Shown: in pieces, positions 53,941 to 62,011 of the stretch
Layout of the letters: every line of letters begins with the position of its first letter
Numbering within the stretch: the stretch's first letter is position 1
Assembly: GCF_013299165.1 (NCBI RefSeq)
Contig: NZ_JAAFKD010000012.1
Location: 62,001-126,000 of the forward strand
DNA: 64,000 bases
Origin: Microcoleus sp. bin38.metabat.b11b12b14.051
GTDB taxonomy: Bacteria > Cyanobacteriota > Cyanobacteriia > Cyanobacteriales > Microcoleaceae
Direction of reading: 5' to 3'
Position numbers and translations under genes: made by a program
Notes under the pieces: generated by a model
The model's database searches: none
Told to the model about the DNA's origin: nothing
Seen by the model: the letters and a program-made list of their open reading frames with translations, nothing else

Positions 53941-54504
53941 ATGGGCAAAAGTTTAGCAGTAAAAAATGAGATTATTGCAAACCTCAAGCAAACCTTGAGC
54001 GAATCTCAACTGGTAATCGCGATCGACTACAAAGGCTTAACTGTTGCTGAAATAACAGATTTGCGGCGGCGTTTGCGTCCCAAAGGCAGCAGTTGCCAAG
54101 TGGCAAAAAACACGCTGATGCGAATTGCTGTTGATGGCGATGAAACATGGCAGCCGATACAGGAATTGTTGACTGGTACGTCGGCATTCATGTTCGTGCA
54201 AGAAGATATTGGCGGCGCGATAAAAGCTTACCAAGAATTCCAAAAAGCTTCCAAGAAGACAGAACTTCGCGGCGGCGTAATGGAAGGACGGGTGCTGAAA
54301 GAAGCTGATGTGAAAGCATTAGCTGATCTGCCGTCGAAAGAACAACTCATGGCTCAAATTGCTGGCGCTATCAACGGTGTCGCAACCAAGTTGGCTGTGG
54401 GTATCAATCAAGTTCCTACTTCGATCGCACGTGGTCTCAAAGCTTATGCTGAAAAAGACGGCGATGCAGCAGAAGTAGTAGCAGAAGTAGCAGCAGAAGC
54501 ATAA
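53941..54504 (+). CDS. rplJ: 50S ribosomal protein L10
   Basis: The 187-residue protein carries the N-terminal rRNA-binding part (ITDLRRRLRPKGSSCQVAKN) and the C-terminal helix that binds L7/L12 dimers. The tail is rich in Ala and Glu (EVVAEVAAEA). A strong AGGAGG site lies 10 bp upstream of the ATG. Expression is likely controlled by the L10 leader. Confidence 0.96.
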   Translation: MGKSLAVKNEIIANLKQTLSESQLVIAIDYKGLTVAEITDLRRRLRPKGSSCQVAKNTLMRIAVDGDETWQPIQELLTGTSAFMFVQEDIGGAIKAYQEFQKASKKTELRGGVMEGRVLKEADVKALADLPSKEQLMAQIAGAINGVATKLAVGINQVPTSIARGLKAYAEKDGDAAEVVAEVAAEA

Positions 54505-54646
54505 ACTGCTTAGTCATTAGTCATTGGTCATTAGTCATTGGTGTTGATTAACACGGTGACGAATGGAGACAAGAGACTAATAATTAACGATCGCAAATCC
54601 AAAATCCAAAATCCAAAATCCAAAATCGAACTAAGGAGTTTAACGA

Positions 54647-55033
54647 ATGTCTACTGCAACCGACGAAATCTTAGAAAAACTGAAAACTTTGACTTTGCTC
54701 GAAGCTTCTGAATTGGTCAAGCAAATTGAAGAAGCTTTCGGCGTCAGCGCTGCTGCTCCTGTAGGCGGCATGATGATGATGGGCGGCCCTGCTGCTGCTG
54801 TTGAAGAAGTAGAAGTACAAACTGAGTTCAGCGTCATTCTGGAAGAAGTTCCTGCTGACAAGAAAATCGCCATTCTGAAGGAAGTCCGGGCAATTACCGG
54901 TCTGGGCCTGAAGGAAGCGAAAGACTTGGTAGAAGCCGCACCGAAGGCAGTTAAGGAAGCTATTGCTAAGGAAGCTGCTGAAGAAATGAAGAAGCAGCTT
55001 GAAGCTGTGGGCGCAAAGGTTTCTATTAAGTAG
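54647..55033 (+). CDS. rplL: 50S ribosomal protein L7/L12
   Basis: The 128-residue protein has the N-terminal dimer domain, an Ala/Gly/Met hinge ([20 protein letters not shown]) and the C-terminal factor-binding domain ([20 protein letters not shown]). It is the last gene of the block and is followed by a terminator. AAAATCC heptamers occupy about 54596-54628, just before its ribosome binding site AAGGAG. Confidence 0.96.
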   Translation: MSTATDEILEKLKTLTLLEASELVKQIEEAFGVSAAAPVGGMMMMGGPAAAVEEVEVQTEFSVILEEVPADKKIAILKEVRAITGLGLKEAKDLVEAAPKAVKEAIAKEAAEEMKKQLEAVGAKVSIK

Positions 55034-55074
55034 TCATAGACTGTAGCCGACAGGTTTCTACCTGTCGCTATGTG

Positions 55075-55107
55075 ACCTCAGTTTGCTGTGCAGACTGAGG
55101 TTTTTTT
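55075..55107 (+). terminator. Rho-independent terminator after rplL
   Basis: ACCTCAGT and ACTGAGGT form a stem around TTGCTGTGCAG, followed by seven T. A second hairpin, CGACAGG/CCTGTCG at 55048-55066, precedes it. Confidence 0.9.
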
Positions 55108-55159
55108 GGGTTAGTTAAAGCGTATTGAGATATTTCGATATGCAAGAAAATAACTAAAT

Positions 55160-55950
55160 TCAATTTAGACAACAATTCTTTACATATTCTTGAAAAACAG
55201 AAGACAATTTAAACAAGATTTTATCCTCTTTTATTTTCGTCACTAAATACCTTTGTTGTAAAGACTGTAAACCATTAATTAAATCCATTGATGATAAATC
55301 TAAACTCTGTCTTAAATATTCTCTGGATACAGGTTGATTAAACTTACTTAATTCTAAGACAAGTTGCTGTTCTATAGGTGATAGTTTGTTAAATAACTGG
55401 TTAAAATTATCTTGCATATTTTTGGTAATAATCAAGCTATTATCCGCTAAAAACTCAGCAACATCCCCATCAAAAATCTTTTTGATTGAAATAGCAATAC
55501 TTTTCAAATAAACCGGATTACCCTCATATAAATTAATTAACTTTAACCAACTATCCTCATTTTTTAATCCTGTACCTTTCAGAATCTCCACATCATCTAA
55601 ACCTGATAACTCTAAAGACTTAATAGGATATAATTCTTCATCTAAACACTGCATTTCTGCACATTGTTCTTGACTAATTAAAATTACATGACTCTGATGT
55701 TCAACTTCTGCGAGCGTGGTAAAAAAGTTTTGATAATCTTGATATTCTGATTTATATTCTCCAGCCAATTGACCGTCAATAAAGACATTATGAACATCAT
55801 CAAAGATAATCAAACATTTTTTATACATGAGTATATCTAATAGCTGTTTTAACTTCTCATCTAGATTTTCGGGAATATTTTGTTTGTTACAAACCTTCAA
55901 TAAATCATTTATAAGTAATTCTAAAGATTTAGAATTCTTTAGACTTCTTA
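55160..55950 (-). pseudogene. 5'-truncated NB-ARC-type ATPase remnant
   Basis: The longest frame with a usable start is 246 residues (TTG at 55900). The frame stays open upstream to about 55952 without an ATG; the extra residues SLKNSKSLELLINDLL resemble NB-ARC proteins of filamentous cyanobacteria. Walker B is present (KKCLIIFDDVHNVF) and the later helical ARC-like region ends QEYVKNCCLN, but Walker A and the N-terminal HTH region are missing. The gene is therefore broken at a junction with a plus-strand fragment. Such proteins are NLR-like defence or signalling ATPases. Base composition is visibly AT-rich. Confidence 0.65.
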
Positions 55951-56679
55951 CCTCAAGAGTTATTTACTACAACTAAAGCTGTTTTTAGTAAAGATTTTTC
56001 TGACCAAGCTCATGTTTTTATTGCTAAGTCACAAGATGCTTTAACAAATGCAATTGCTTCAGGATGGTATCCTTTAGTTGTCGATGGAAGAGTAATTGAA
56101 AAACATTTAGCAGACCATTATACTTTTGGAAAAGCGCTAGGTTATCCTCACTGTTGTCTTGAGTTTTTTCAAAAGCGAAATCATTGGAATTTTTATAATA
56201 ATTACTATGAAATTTATCGCAATACAATTAACAAGTCTACATATTTATCAAATGGGTTGTTACGCCATACTCCATTTTCATTGATTCCCCATATACCTTG
56301 CTCTTTTAATTGTGAAGCATCTATCGAGTATGCTAAAAGAAATCGGCTTCTAATTAATGAGGAGAGCCAAGAATATTTAGAAGAAATAGAACATCATTTA
56401 CAAACACCAATTTTATGTTTGTCAGAACTTAAAATTTATCGTTTTGAAGGTAACATTGTTGCTGAAAATGTAGTCAACTATCAATCTGTAGAGGCAATAT
56501 ATCCTACATCACAAAATGATTTACTATATCAAATACTTGTTAAAGGTGATACTTGTATTGTTGAGGGGAATATTATTAGAGTTTACCGAGATAATTTTCA
56601 GATAAGTGCTTATTTTGCTAGAGGTGACAAACATGAAGTAGAGATTCCATTTTTAATTAGTTTTTCCAAAGATACTTAA
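55933..56679 (+). pseudogene. 5'-truncated GYPxCC protein (DUF483-like)
   Basis: The frame is open from 55933 to 56679 but lacks an ATG, GTG or TTG before 56257, so the start seems lost. Readable motifs are FGKALGYPHCCLEFF near the start and PHIPCSFNCEASIEYAKRN later; the paired Cys in GYPHCC and PCSFNC suggest metal or cofactor binding. From memory this is like DUF483-type proteins, but I am not sure. The start of the frame overlaps the start of the NB-ARC remnant head to head. Composition is AT-rich and no HIP1 site is seen. Confidence 0.5.
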
Positions 56680-56724
56680 TTGACAAAATAGGTATTATTA
56701 AAAATATTTTAGGGAGCAGATAAA

Positions 56725-56766
56725 ATGTATACTTTAGTTTTAATTAGACGAGGATTAATATCATGA
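56725..56766 (+). CDS. Possible 13-residue leader peptide overlapping the next gene
   Basis: ATG at 56725 follows a good site (AGGGAGCAG). It encodes MYTLVLIRRGLIS and its TGA overlaps the downstream ATG as ATGA. The layout suits translational coupling or a small signal/leader peptide. It could also be chance. Confidence 0.3.
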   Translation: MYTLVLIRRGLIS

Positions 56767-57563
56767 ATCTTGTAGAAAAAATTATTAACAATATTCAAGA
56801 AAAAGACTTACAATATATTCTTGATTTAGAAAAAGAGATTTTGAATTCTAAATTAACTTTAGATCGAAATTTGTTAATAGATGTGGAGGATCAAAAAACC
56901 GCACAACGATATTTCTATCTTCATACACTACCTATGTTAGAAGGACTAGGAGTTTTAGAGCAGCAGGAAAATGCTATTTTTTGGGGGACTGTGCAATTAT
57001 GTTTAGATTTACATCTAAGATATGTGGATTACATCATAGATGATGATAAAATAGACATAAGCAGATTATTAATTACGCAAAAATCTTATAACTATTTATT
57101 CCGAGCGCAAATGCTACTAAATCAAAAAGGCTATTTGTGGGGTTCCGATCAAATGGCTATTTATACGCAATATTTTGACTACGAGAAGGAGGCAAATACC
57201 GATATGTTTCATGATTTTGGTAGCTTATGGAGACGAGTATCTCCTCTATTCATTGTTTCTGAAAGTTACTTAAAATTATCTGGTCAAATAGTTGATTTTG
57301 ATTTTTATTACAAACGGTATATAAGTTCTTGGCTGCTCAAAGCAGATTGCTCGGATATTATTAAGGATATTCATAAACAAAAAACTCCGATTACCCATTT
57401 AGTATATGATTATGATGCTCAAATTGATAAGAATGTAATGTTGATGGCTAAGACTATTAACTCTATTGATGTCAAACTCGATCGAGGTTTAACTCAAATC
57501 AAAAACCACATATTTAACAAACTTCCAATATGGACAATAATTATTGAAAGTTTGTTGTCTTAA
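56763..57563 (+). CDS. Orphan all-helical protein, possibly isoprenoid-synthase-like
   Basis: The 266-residue protein has no signal peptide and looks fully helical. An Asp-rich stretch, VDYIIDDDKID near 88-98, and a later SSWLLKADCSDIIKDIHKQK (about 190-210) followed by TPI, recall the first and second metal-binding motifs of class I isoprenoid synthases of the polyprenyl-synthetase fold. This is a motif-level guess; overall similarity cannot be tested here. The gene starts in an ATGA overlap with a short peptide frame and follows the GYPxCC fragment by 84 bp. AT-rich composition suggests acquisition by transfer. Confidence 0.45.
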   Translation: MNLVEKIINNIQEKDLQYILDLEKEILNSKLTLDRNLLIDVEDQKTAQRYFYLHTLPMLEGLGVLEQQENAIFWGTVQLCLDLHLRYVDYIIDDDKIDISRLLITQKSYNYLFRAQMLLNQKGYLWGSDQMAIYTQYFDYEKEANTDMFHDFGSLWRRVSPLFIVSESYLKLSGQIVDFDFYYKRYISSWLLKADCSDIIKDIHKQKTPITHLVYDYDAQIDKNVMLMAKTINSIDVKLDRGLTQIKNHIFNKLPIWTIIIESLLS

Positions 57564-57784
57564 AGTTTCGCTATAGCCTTTCGAGCGAAAGATGGAGTAC
57601 GCCGAAACCCTCTGTTGTCAAGCTTTTTAGGTTTAATTATATACCTCATCTATCCAAGAACCGCTATATCAGGCTTGAACGGCTTTGGTTGTCACTGTCT
57701 TTGTTATACCATTTATAAAAAGTCGTGCTACAAAACAATTGTTGGGCGGAGTGAAACGGAGGGTTGTTTCCACGGGCCCGAAGT

Positions 57785-57848
57785 GTAAGGTGCGTCGCCA
57801 TGAGATTGTTAACTTAATTTAGGGATTTTTCTGGGCGACACACCCTAC
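57785..57848. repeat. 64-bp palindromic element bounded by GTAAGGTG/CACCCTAC (copy 4, inverted)
   Basis: On the minus strand it reads GTAGGGTGTGTCGCC...GGCGACGCACCTTAC with internal ATCCCTAAATT and AATCTCAT, very like copy 2. It marks the right edge of the AT-rich island. No gene is seen in 57564-57875. Confidence 0.8.
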
Positions 57849-57875
57849 AAATACTCCAATTATTTTGCCAAATTC

Positions 57876-59465
57876 TCAAAACTCGGCTTCCATTTGTCGC
57901 ACGACGGTTAAAGCAGAATAGGAAACACCGGCTGTACCTTCTCCCGGATGGGTAGAGTCGCCGACTAACCAGAGGTTTTTAATTGGTGTGCGGTTGGCAA
58001 AGCCGAACGGGCCGAAGTTTGGTACTCGCTGGCCAATTCCACCGACAACTCCTTTATCGCGCGCCGTGTAGCGGGCAAAGGTGCGAGGTGTGGCTGATTC
58101 TTGGTGTACAATTTTTTCGGGTGTCAAATCGAAATATTCGCTTAAACGCGCGATCGCCCCTTCAGCGTATTTTTGCTTCAATCCTTCATAATCAGCGGAA
58201 TTCCACCACATTCGAGTATCAGTAAAAGACGAAGCGATAATTGTCACCATTCCCTCCGGTGCTCGGCCGTCGCCCGCATGACTCACGGAAACAAATAACG
58301 AATTATTCTCGCCAATCTCGCCGTCGTAATCGTAGAGAAACTGAAGGTGCGGCGGACAATTCGCTGGAATTGCGCTTTCATGCACTCCCAAATATATCAC
58401 AAATGCGCCGGATGCGGGTGGCAATTTATCAACTCGATATTTGTAGCCGGCCATTTGATTTGGCAGTTGGTTTGTTGTATCTAAATTATCTGTTAAAGTT
58501 TCTACAACAGACTCGTTTGACATCAATTTTACAAGATTTTGGGCTGTGACGTTGGCAACAATACGATCGCCAGTTTCTGTCCAAACTTCGCCTGTTTTTT
58601 GATTGCGAATCACTGTAGCTGTGGCTTTACCGTTAGTGGTGACAATACTTTCGACTGTGTGGCGCAGCAGGACTTTGCCGCCGTAAAGCTCGATCGCACT
58701 TACCAGGCGATCGCTCAACACCTGCATACTTCCTTGTAAATGATACAATCCCAGCGGCGCTTGGGAAACTCCCAAAGCCGTCGCCGCGTAAAGTAGCGCC
58801 GTTTCTTCGGTATCGACTTGGGAATACAATTTTAACTGCAAATCCAGAAAAGTTCTTAACCGCAAATTGTCGCCCAAACCGCACAAGCGCAAAGCATCTC
58901 CCACTGTCATAAAAGTGAAAGGTAAAGTAATTAAAGTATCAGGGCGAACTGCTTGAATTAATTGCCAGAAATCCCAGAAGTTTCTCGGCGGTAAAACTGG
59001 ATCGCGCCCTTGAAAGTTCCAGCTAGCTTGGAACAATGTAGATAGTAATTGCCAAAAAGGTTCGCTTCCGGGGAATTGTTTTTGTCTTTCTTGCTTCCAC
59101 TTTTGCGGATCTCGCCACACGCTAATCGGTGCGGTTTCTCCCGGCAAAAATACCGCACAAGCCGGATCGCAGGGTGTGGCGGGGGGAAGTTCTATTTCTA
59201 ATTCTGAGAAAATTCGGTGGTGAATCCCTCCGGGTTCCAATCCTGCAACCTGTGTCGCGCCGACATCGAAGGTAAAGCCTTTGCGTTTGAAGGTGGAAGC
59301 GCATCCTCCAGGGACGATCGCCTGATCTAACACTAGCACTTGGTATCCTCTGCGGGCGAGCAGGGCTGCTGCTGTCAGTCCACCGATGCCGGCTCCAATT
59401 ACCGTGACGCGGCCCTTTGTGTCTGCTGCACTGGGTTTGCTCTCAGGGGTGCGATCGCTCGTCAT
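57876..59465 (-). CDS. crtD: Carotenoid C-3',4' desaturase CrtD-like FAD oxidoreductase
   Basis: The 529-residue protein has the dinucleotide motif VIGAGIGGLTAAALLARRGY at about 22-41 followed by the family VPGGCASTFKRKGFTFDVGA. The C-terminal FAD-contact block is LWLVGDSTHPGEGTAGVSYS near 505. This fits phytoene-desaturase-like enzymes; the stretch LYHLQGSMQVLSDRLVSAIE and length match, from memory, cyanobacterial CrtD, which adds a double bond in myxoxanthophyll synthesis. A carotene isomerase (CrtH) paralogue is the main alternative. It is membrane associated. No carotenoid genes adjoin it. Confidence 0.78.
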   Translation of the reverse strand: MTSDRTPESKPSAADTKGRVTVIGAGIGGLTAAALLARRGYQVLVLDQAIVPGGCASTFKRKGFTFDVGATQVAGLEPGGIHHRIFSELEIELPPATPCDPACAVFLPGETAPISVWRDPQKWKQERQKQFPGSEPFWQLLSTLFQASWNFQGRDPVLPPRNFWDFWQLIQAVRPDTLITLPFTFMTVGDALRLCGLGDNLRLRTFLDLQLKLYSQVDTEETALLYAATALGVSQAPLGLYHLQGSMQVLSDRLVSAIELYGGKVLLRHTVESIVTTNGKATATVIRNQKTGEVWTETGDRIVANVTAQNLVKLMSNESVVETLTDNLDTTNQLPNQMAGYKYRVDKLPPASGAFVIYLGVHESAIPANCPPHLQFLYDYDGEIGENNSLFVSVSHAGDGRAPEGMVTIIASSFTDTRMWWNSADYEGLKQKYAEGAIARLSEYFDLTPEKIVHQESATPRTFARYTARDKGVVGGIGQRVPNFGPFGFANRTPIKNLWLVGDSTHPGEGTAGVSYSALTVVRQMEAEF

Positions 59466-59577
59466 AATTTATTTATTGTAATATTTCTTAATATTATGCT
59501 CATACTTAGCAATAAAAAGCTTGTGCAGATAGCACATAACGGCTGTCTCATGTCCGATCGATTACCACCACAAAAAA

Positions 59578-60146
59578 GGTTCGTAGTGCGGACTTGAGTC
59601 CGCTCTAATGCTGCGGACTGAAGTCCACACTACGAACCGACACAAAAAAGGTTCGTAGTGCGGACTTGAGTCCGCTCCAATGCTGCGGACTGAAGTCCGC
59701 ACTACGAACCGACACAAAAAAGGTTCGTAGTGCGGACTTGAGTCCGCTCTAATGCTGCGGACTGAAGTCCGCACTACGAACCGACACAAAAAAGGTTCGT
59801 AGTGCGGAATGCGAGTCCGCTCTAATGCTGCGGACTGAAGTCCGCACTACGAACCGACACAAAAAAGGTTCGTAGTGCGGACTTGAGTCCGCTCCAATGC
59901 TGCGGACTTAAGTCCACACTACGAACCGACACAAAAAAGGTTCGTAGTGCGGACTTGAGTCCGCTCTAATGCTGCGGACTTAAGTCCGCACTACGAACCG
60001 ACACAAAAAAGGTTCGTAGTGCGGACTTGAGTCCGCTCTAATGCTGCGGACTGAAGTCCGCACTACGAACCGACACAAAAAAGGTTCGTAGTGCGGAATG
60101 CGAGTCCGCTCTAATGCTGCGGACTGAAGTCCGCACTACGAACCGA
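59578..60146. repeat. Array H of the repeat family, GCGGACTTGAGTCCGC variant, eight 72-bp units
   Basis: Units start with GGTTCGTAGTGCGGACTTGA at 59578, 59650, 59722, 59794, 59867, 59939, 60011 and 60083. Two units carry GGAATGCGAGTCC instead of GGACTTGAGTCC. The opposed arm is GCGGACTGAAGTCCGCACTA. The 59466-60272 gap holds no gene. Confidence 0.95.
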
Positions 60147-60272
60147 TCGCGCGTGCGGTTAATCTGGAGACGATATGAGATGGTGCGTAATTGACCGGAT
60201 CGTGATAGGAGACTTGTAGGAACAGGGCATTGCCGTGTCCCTACCCGCAGCTTTAAAAAAATCGTATTAGAA

Positions 60273-61499
60273 TCAGGAACGGCGCCACTTATTGAGATAA
60301 GCTTCGCCAATCCCAGCCACAGCTTGCATTTGAACGAGCTGTTCCCGTAAACCTTTGATGGTTCTTTGCTGTTCTTGAGACTGTTGCTGCAAATCCTCGT
60401 AATTTCGCTGTTTCGCCGCACTTTGACTCAATTGATGTTCTAGAGAGTGGAACTGGACGAGTTGAACTTGCAAGTTGCCGATCGCACTTGACATTTGTGC
60501 TAACTGGTGCTGCAAATCTTCGTAACTCGACTTAGACACTGTTTGCTGCAATTGGCTGGCGAGATTTTGCCTTTCCGTAGCGAATTGCTGGTGCAATTGG
60601 GCGATCGCACTTTCTTTGTCGGCTACTTGATGCTGCAAAGTTTCCAAATCGCTCGACTTGGAGGCTAATTGCTGCTGCAATTCGTTAGCCCAATGTTCTT
60701 TTTCGGCAACTTGATGCTGCAAAGATTCCAAATCGCTCGACTTGGAGGCTAATTGCTGCTGCAATTCGTTGGCCCAATGTTCTTTTTCGGCAACTTGATG
60801 CTGCAAAGATTCCAAATCGCTCGACTTGGAGGCTAGTTGCTGCTGCAATTCGTTGGCCCAATGTTCTTTTTCGGCTACTTGATGCTGCAAAGATTCGTAA
60901 CTTGACTTCGGTACAGTTTCCTGCAATTGACTTTCGAGATTTTGCTTTTCGGTAGCTAATTGCTGCTGCAATTGGGCGATCGCACTTTCGCCTTCGCTCA
61001 ACTGCTGCTGCAAAGATTCGTAACTTGACTTCGATACAGTTTCCTGCAATTGACTTTCGAGATTTTGCTTTTCGGTAGCTAATTGCTGCTGCAATTGGGC
61101 GATCGTACTTTCGCGTTCAGTCAACTGCTGCTGTGAAGCTTCATAACTTACTTGCAGGGGATTTGACTGTACGCTCACCGAGTCCAATAGAGTTTCTGCC
61201 GTTATCGCGTCATTACTGTCGCTTTTTTCGGCTGTTTCCCCTTCCAATTCAGCGGTCTCGACCGCAATTTCTTCACCTTTTTTCCAAGTGACACTAACTT
61301 GACTCTTGTCCTTAGAAATATCCAGAGCGCCTTTTGCCAAGCGTTCTAGGAGTTCCGACCTTGATATTCCCAGCTTTCGAGCGATCGCGTTCAACCGATC
61401 GGCACTAGAAGGAGTCAGCGAAAGTCCGACTTTGACTTTGCTGTCTGGATTTGAACTAACTACATTGCGATTTTTTTTGACCATTGGCATTTTCCTCAT
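60273..61499 (-). CDS. RHH-type DNA-binding protein with long tandem-repeat coiled coil
   Basis: The 408-residue protein has a basic start (MVKKNRNV), then a ribbon-helix-helix-like segment at about 24-62 (VGLSLTPSSADRLNAIARKL, GISRSELLERLAKGAL). After an acidic spacer comes a coiled coil at about 125-390 made of two repeat types: a 41-residue unit (LQQQLSEGESAIAQLQQQLA...) seen about three times and a 28-residue unit (LQHQVAEKEHWANELQQQLA...) seen three times with near-identical DNA. The C-terminus ends AYLNKWRRS. It may bind DNA and multimerise, like KfrA-type or nucleoid proteins; that is inference. Flanked by gene-poor DNA. Confidence 0.75.
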   Translation of the reverse strand: MRKMPMVKKNRNVVSSNPDSKVKVGLSLTPSSADRLNAIARKLGISRSELLERLAKGALDISKDKSQVSVTWKKGEEIAVETAELEGETAEKSDSNDAITAETLLDSVSVQSNPLQVSYEASQQQLTERESTIAQLQQQLATEKQNLESQLQETVSKSSYESLQQQLSEGESAIAQLQQQLATEKQNLESQLQETVPKSSYESLQHQVAEKEHWANELQQQLASKSSDLESLQHQVAEKEHWANELQQQLASKSSDLESLQHQVAEKEHWANELQQQLASKSSDLETLQHQVADKESAIAQLHQQFATERQNLASQLQQTVSKSSYEDLQHQLAQMSSAIGNLQVQLVQFHSLEHQLSQSAAKQRNYEDLQQQSQEQQRTIKGLREQLVQMQAVAGIGEAYLNKWRRS

Positions 61500-62011
61500 G
61501 CCAACCTACACTTATTAGTATAGTGGCTGAAGCTTGTATTTAAAATCAATTTTTGTTACTTACCAATTGTGGCAGATTCCGTTCCCAATCTCACAAAAAT
61601 TCGTGAAGATTCTCTTGGGTTCATTCCTCGCAGCAGAACCGCTTAAACATTCCCCGGGCGGTTTTTTTGCGTCACGATCCCGCAGATAGCACATTTGAGC
61701 TTGTCAAATACTATCTAACTTGGCGCTGTTTGTCACGGGTGCGGCGCGATCGACCAAATCCAAATCAGCCGCCCGATAGTCTTTGGAATGCTGCAAAAAT
61801 AGGAGTCTCCACCATTTCCGTTTCCTTGGGCGACTCCACAGCAACGCCGGCGCGGGAAAATCGGCACCTCAAGCCAAGTACGGTTGATGAGCTTGCCAAA
61901 TTTGGGCGATCGATCGAGTATACTTAGCCTCGCAGTCAGCGTCACAGCCGAACAGAGGCTGCACATCCAGAACAATCAAATTGCCGCTGGGGATCGTTCT
62001 AAATTATCGCA
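61500..62011. other. Gene-poor interval between the coiled-coil and response-regulator genes
   Basis: A plus-strand hairpin ACCGC...GCGGT followed by seven T at about 61638-61668 looks like a terminator, yet no plus-strand gene precedes it, so a short plus-strand RNA (about 61520-61668) is possible. An 86-codon frame at 61667-61927 is Pro/Arg-rich without a clear start signal and I do not support it. Confidence 0.4.

Noticed and set aside
56024-56227. 67-codon minus-strand frame in the AT-rich island
   Set aside because: It is the opposite strand of the longer GYPxCC frame, which has conserved-looking motifs.
59562-59789. 75-codon minus-strand frame
   Set aside because: It is a reading of array H repeats (FVVRTSVRSI iterations).
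59578-60146. 72-bp repeats as CRISPR repeat-spacer units
   Set aside because: The sequence between arms is the same in every unit, so there are no spacers.
61667-61927. 86-codon plus-strand frame
   Set aside because: No ribosome site, no recognisable domain, and a terminator-like hairpin overlaps its start.
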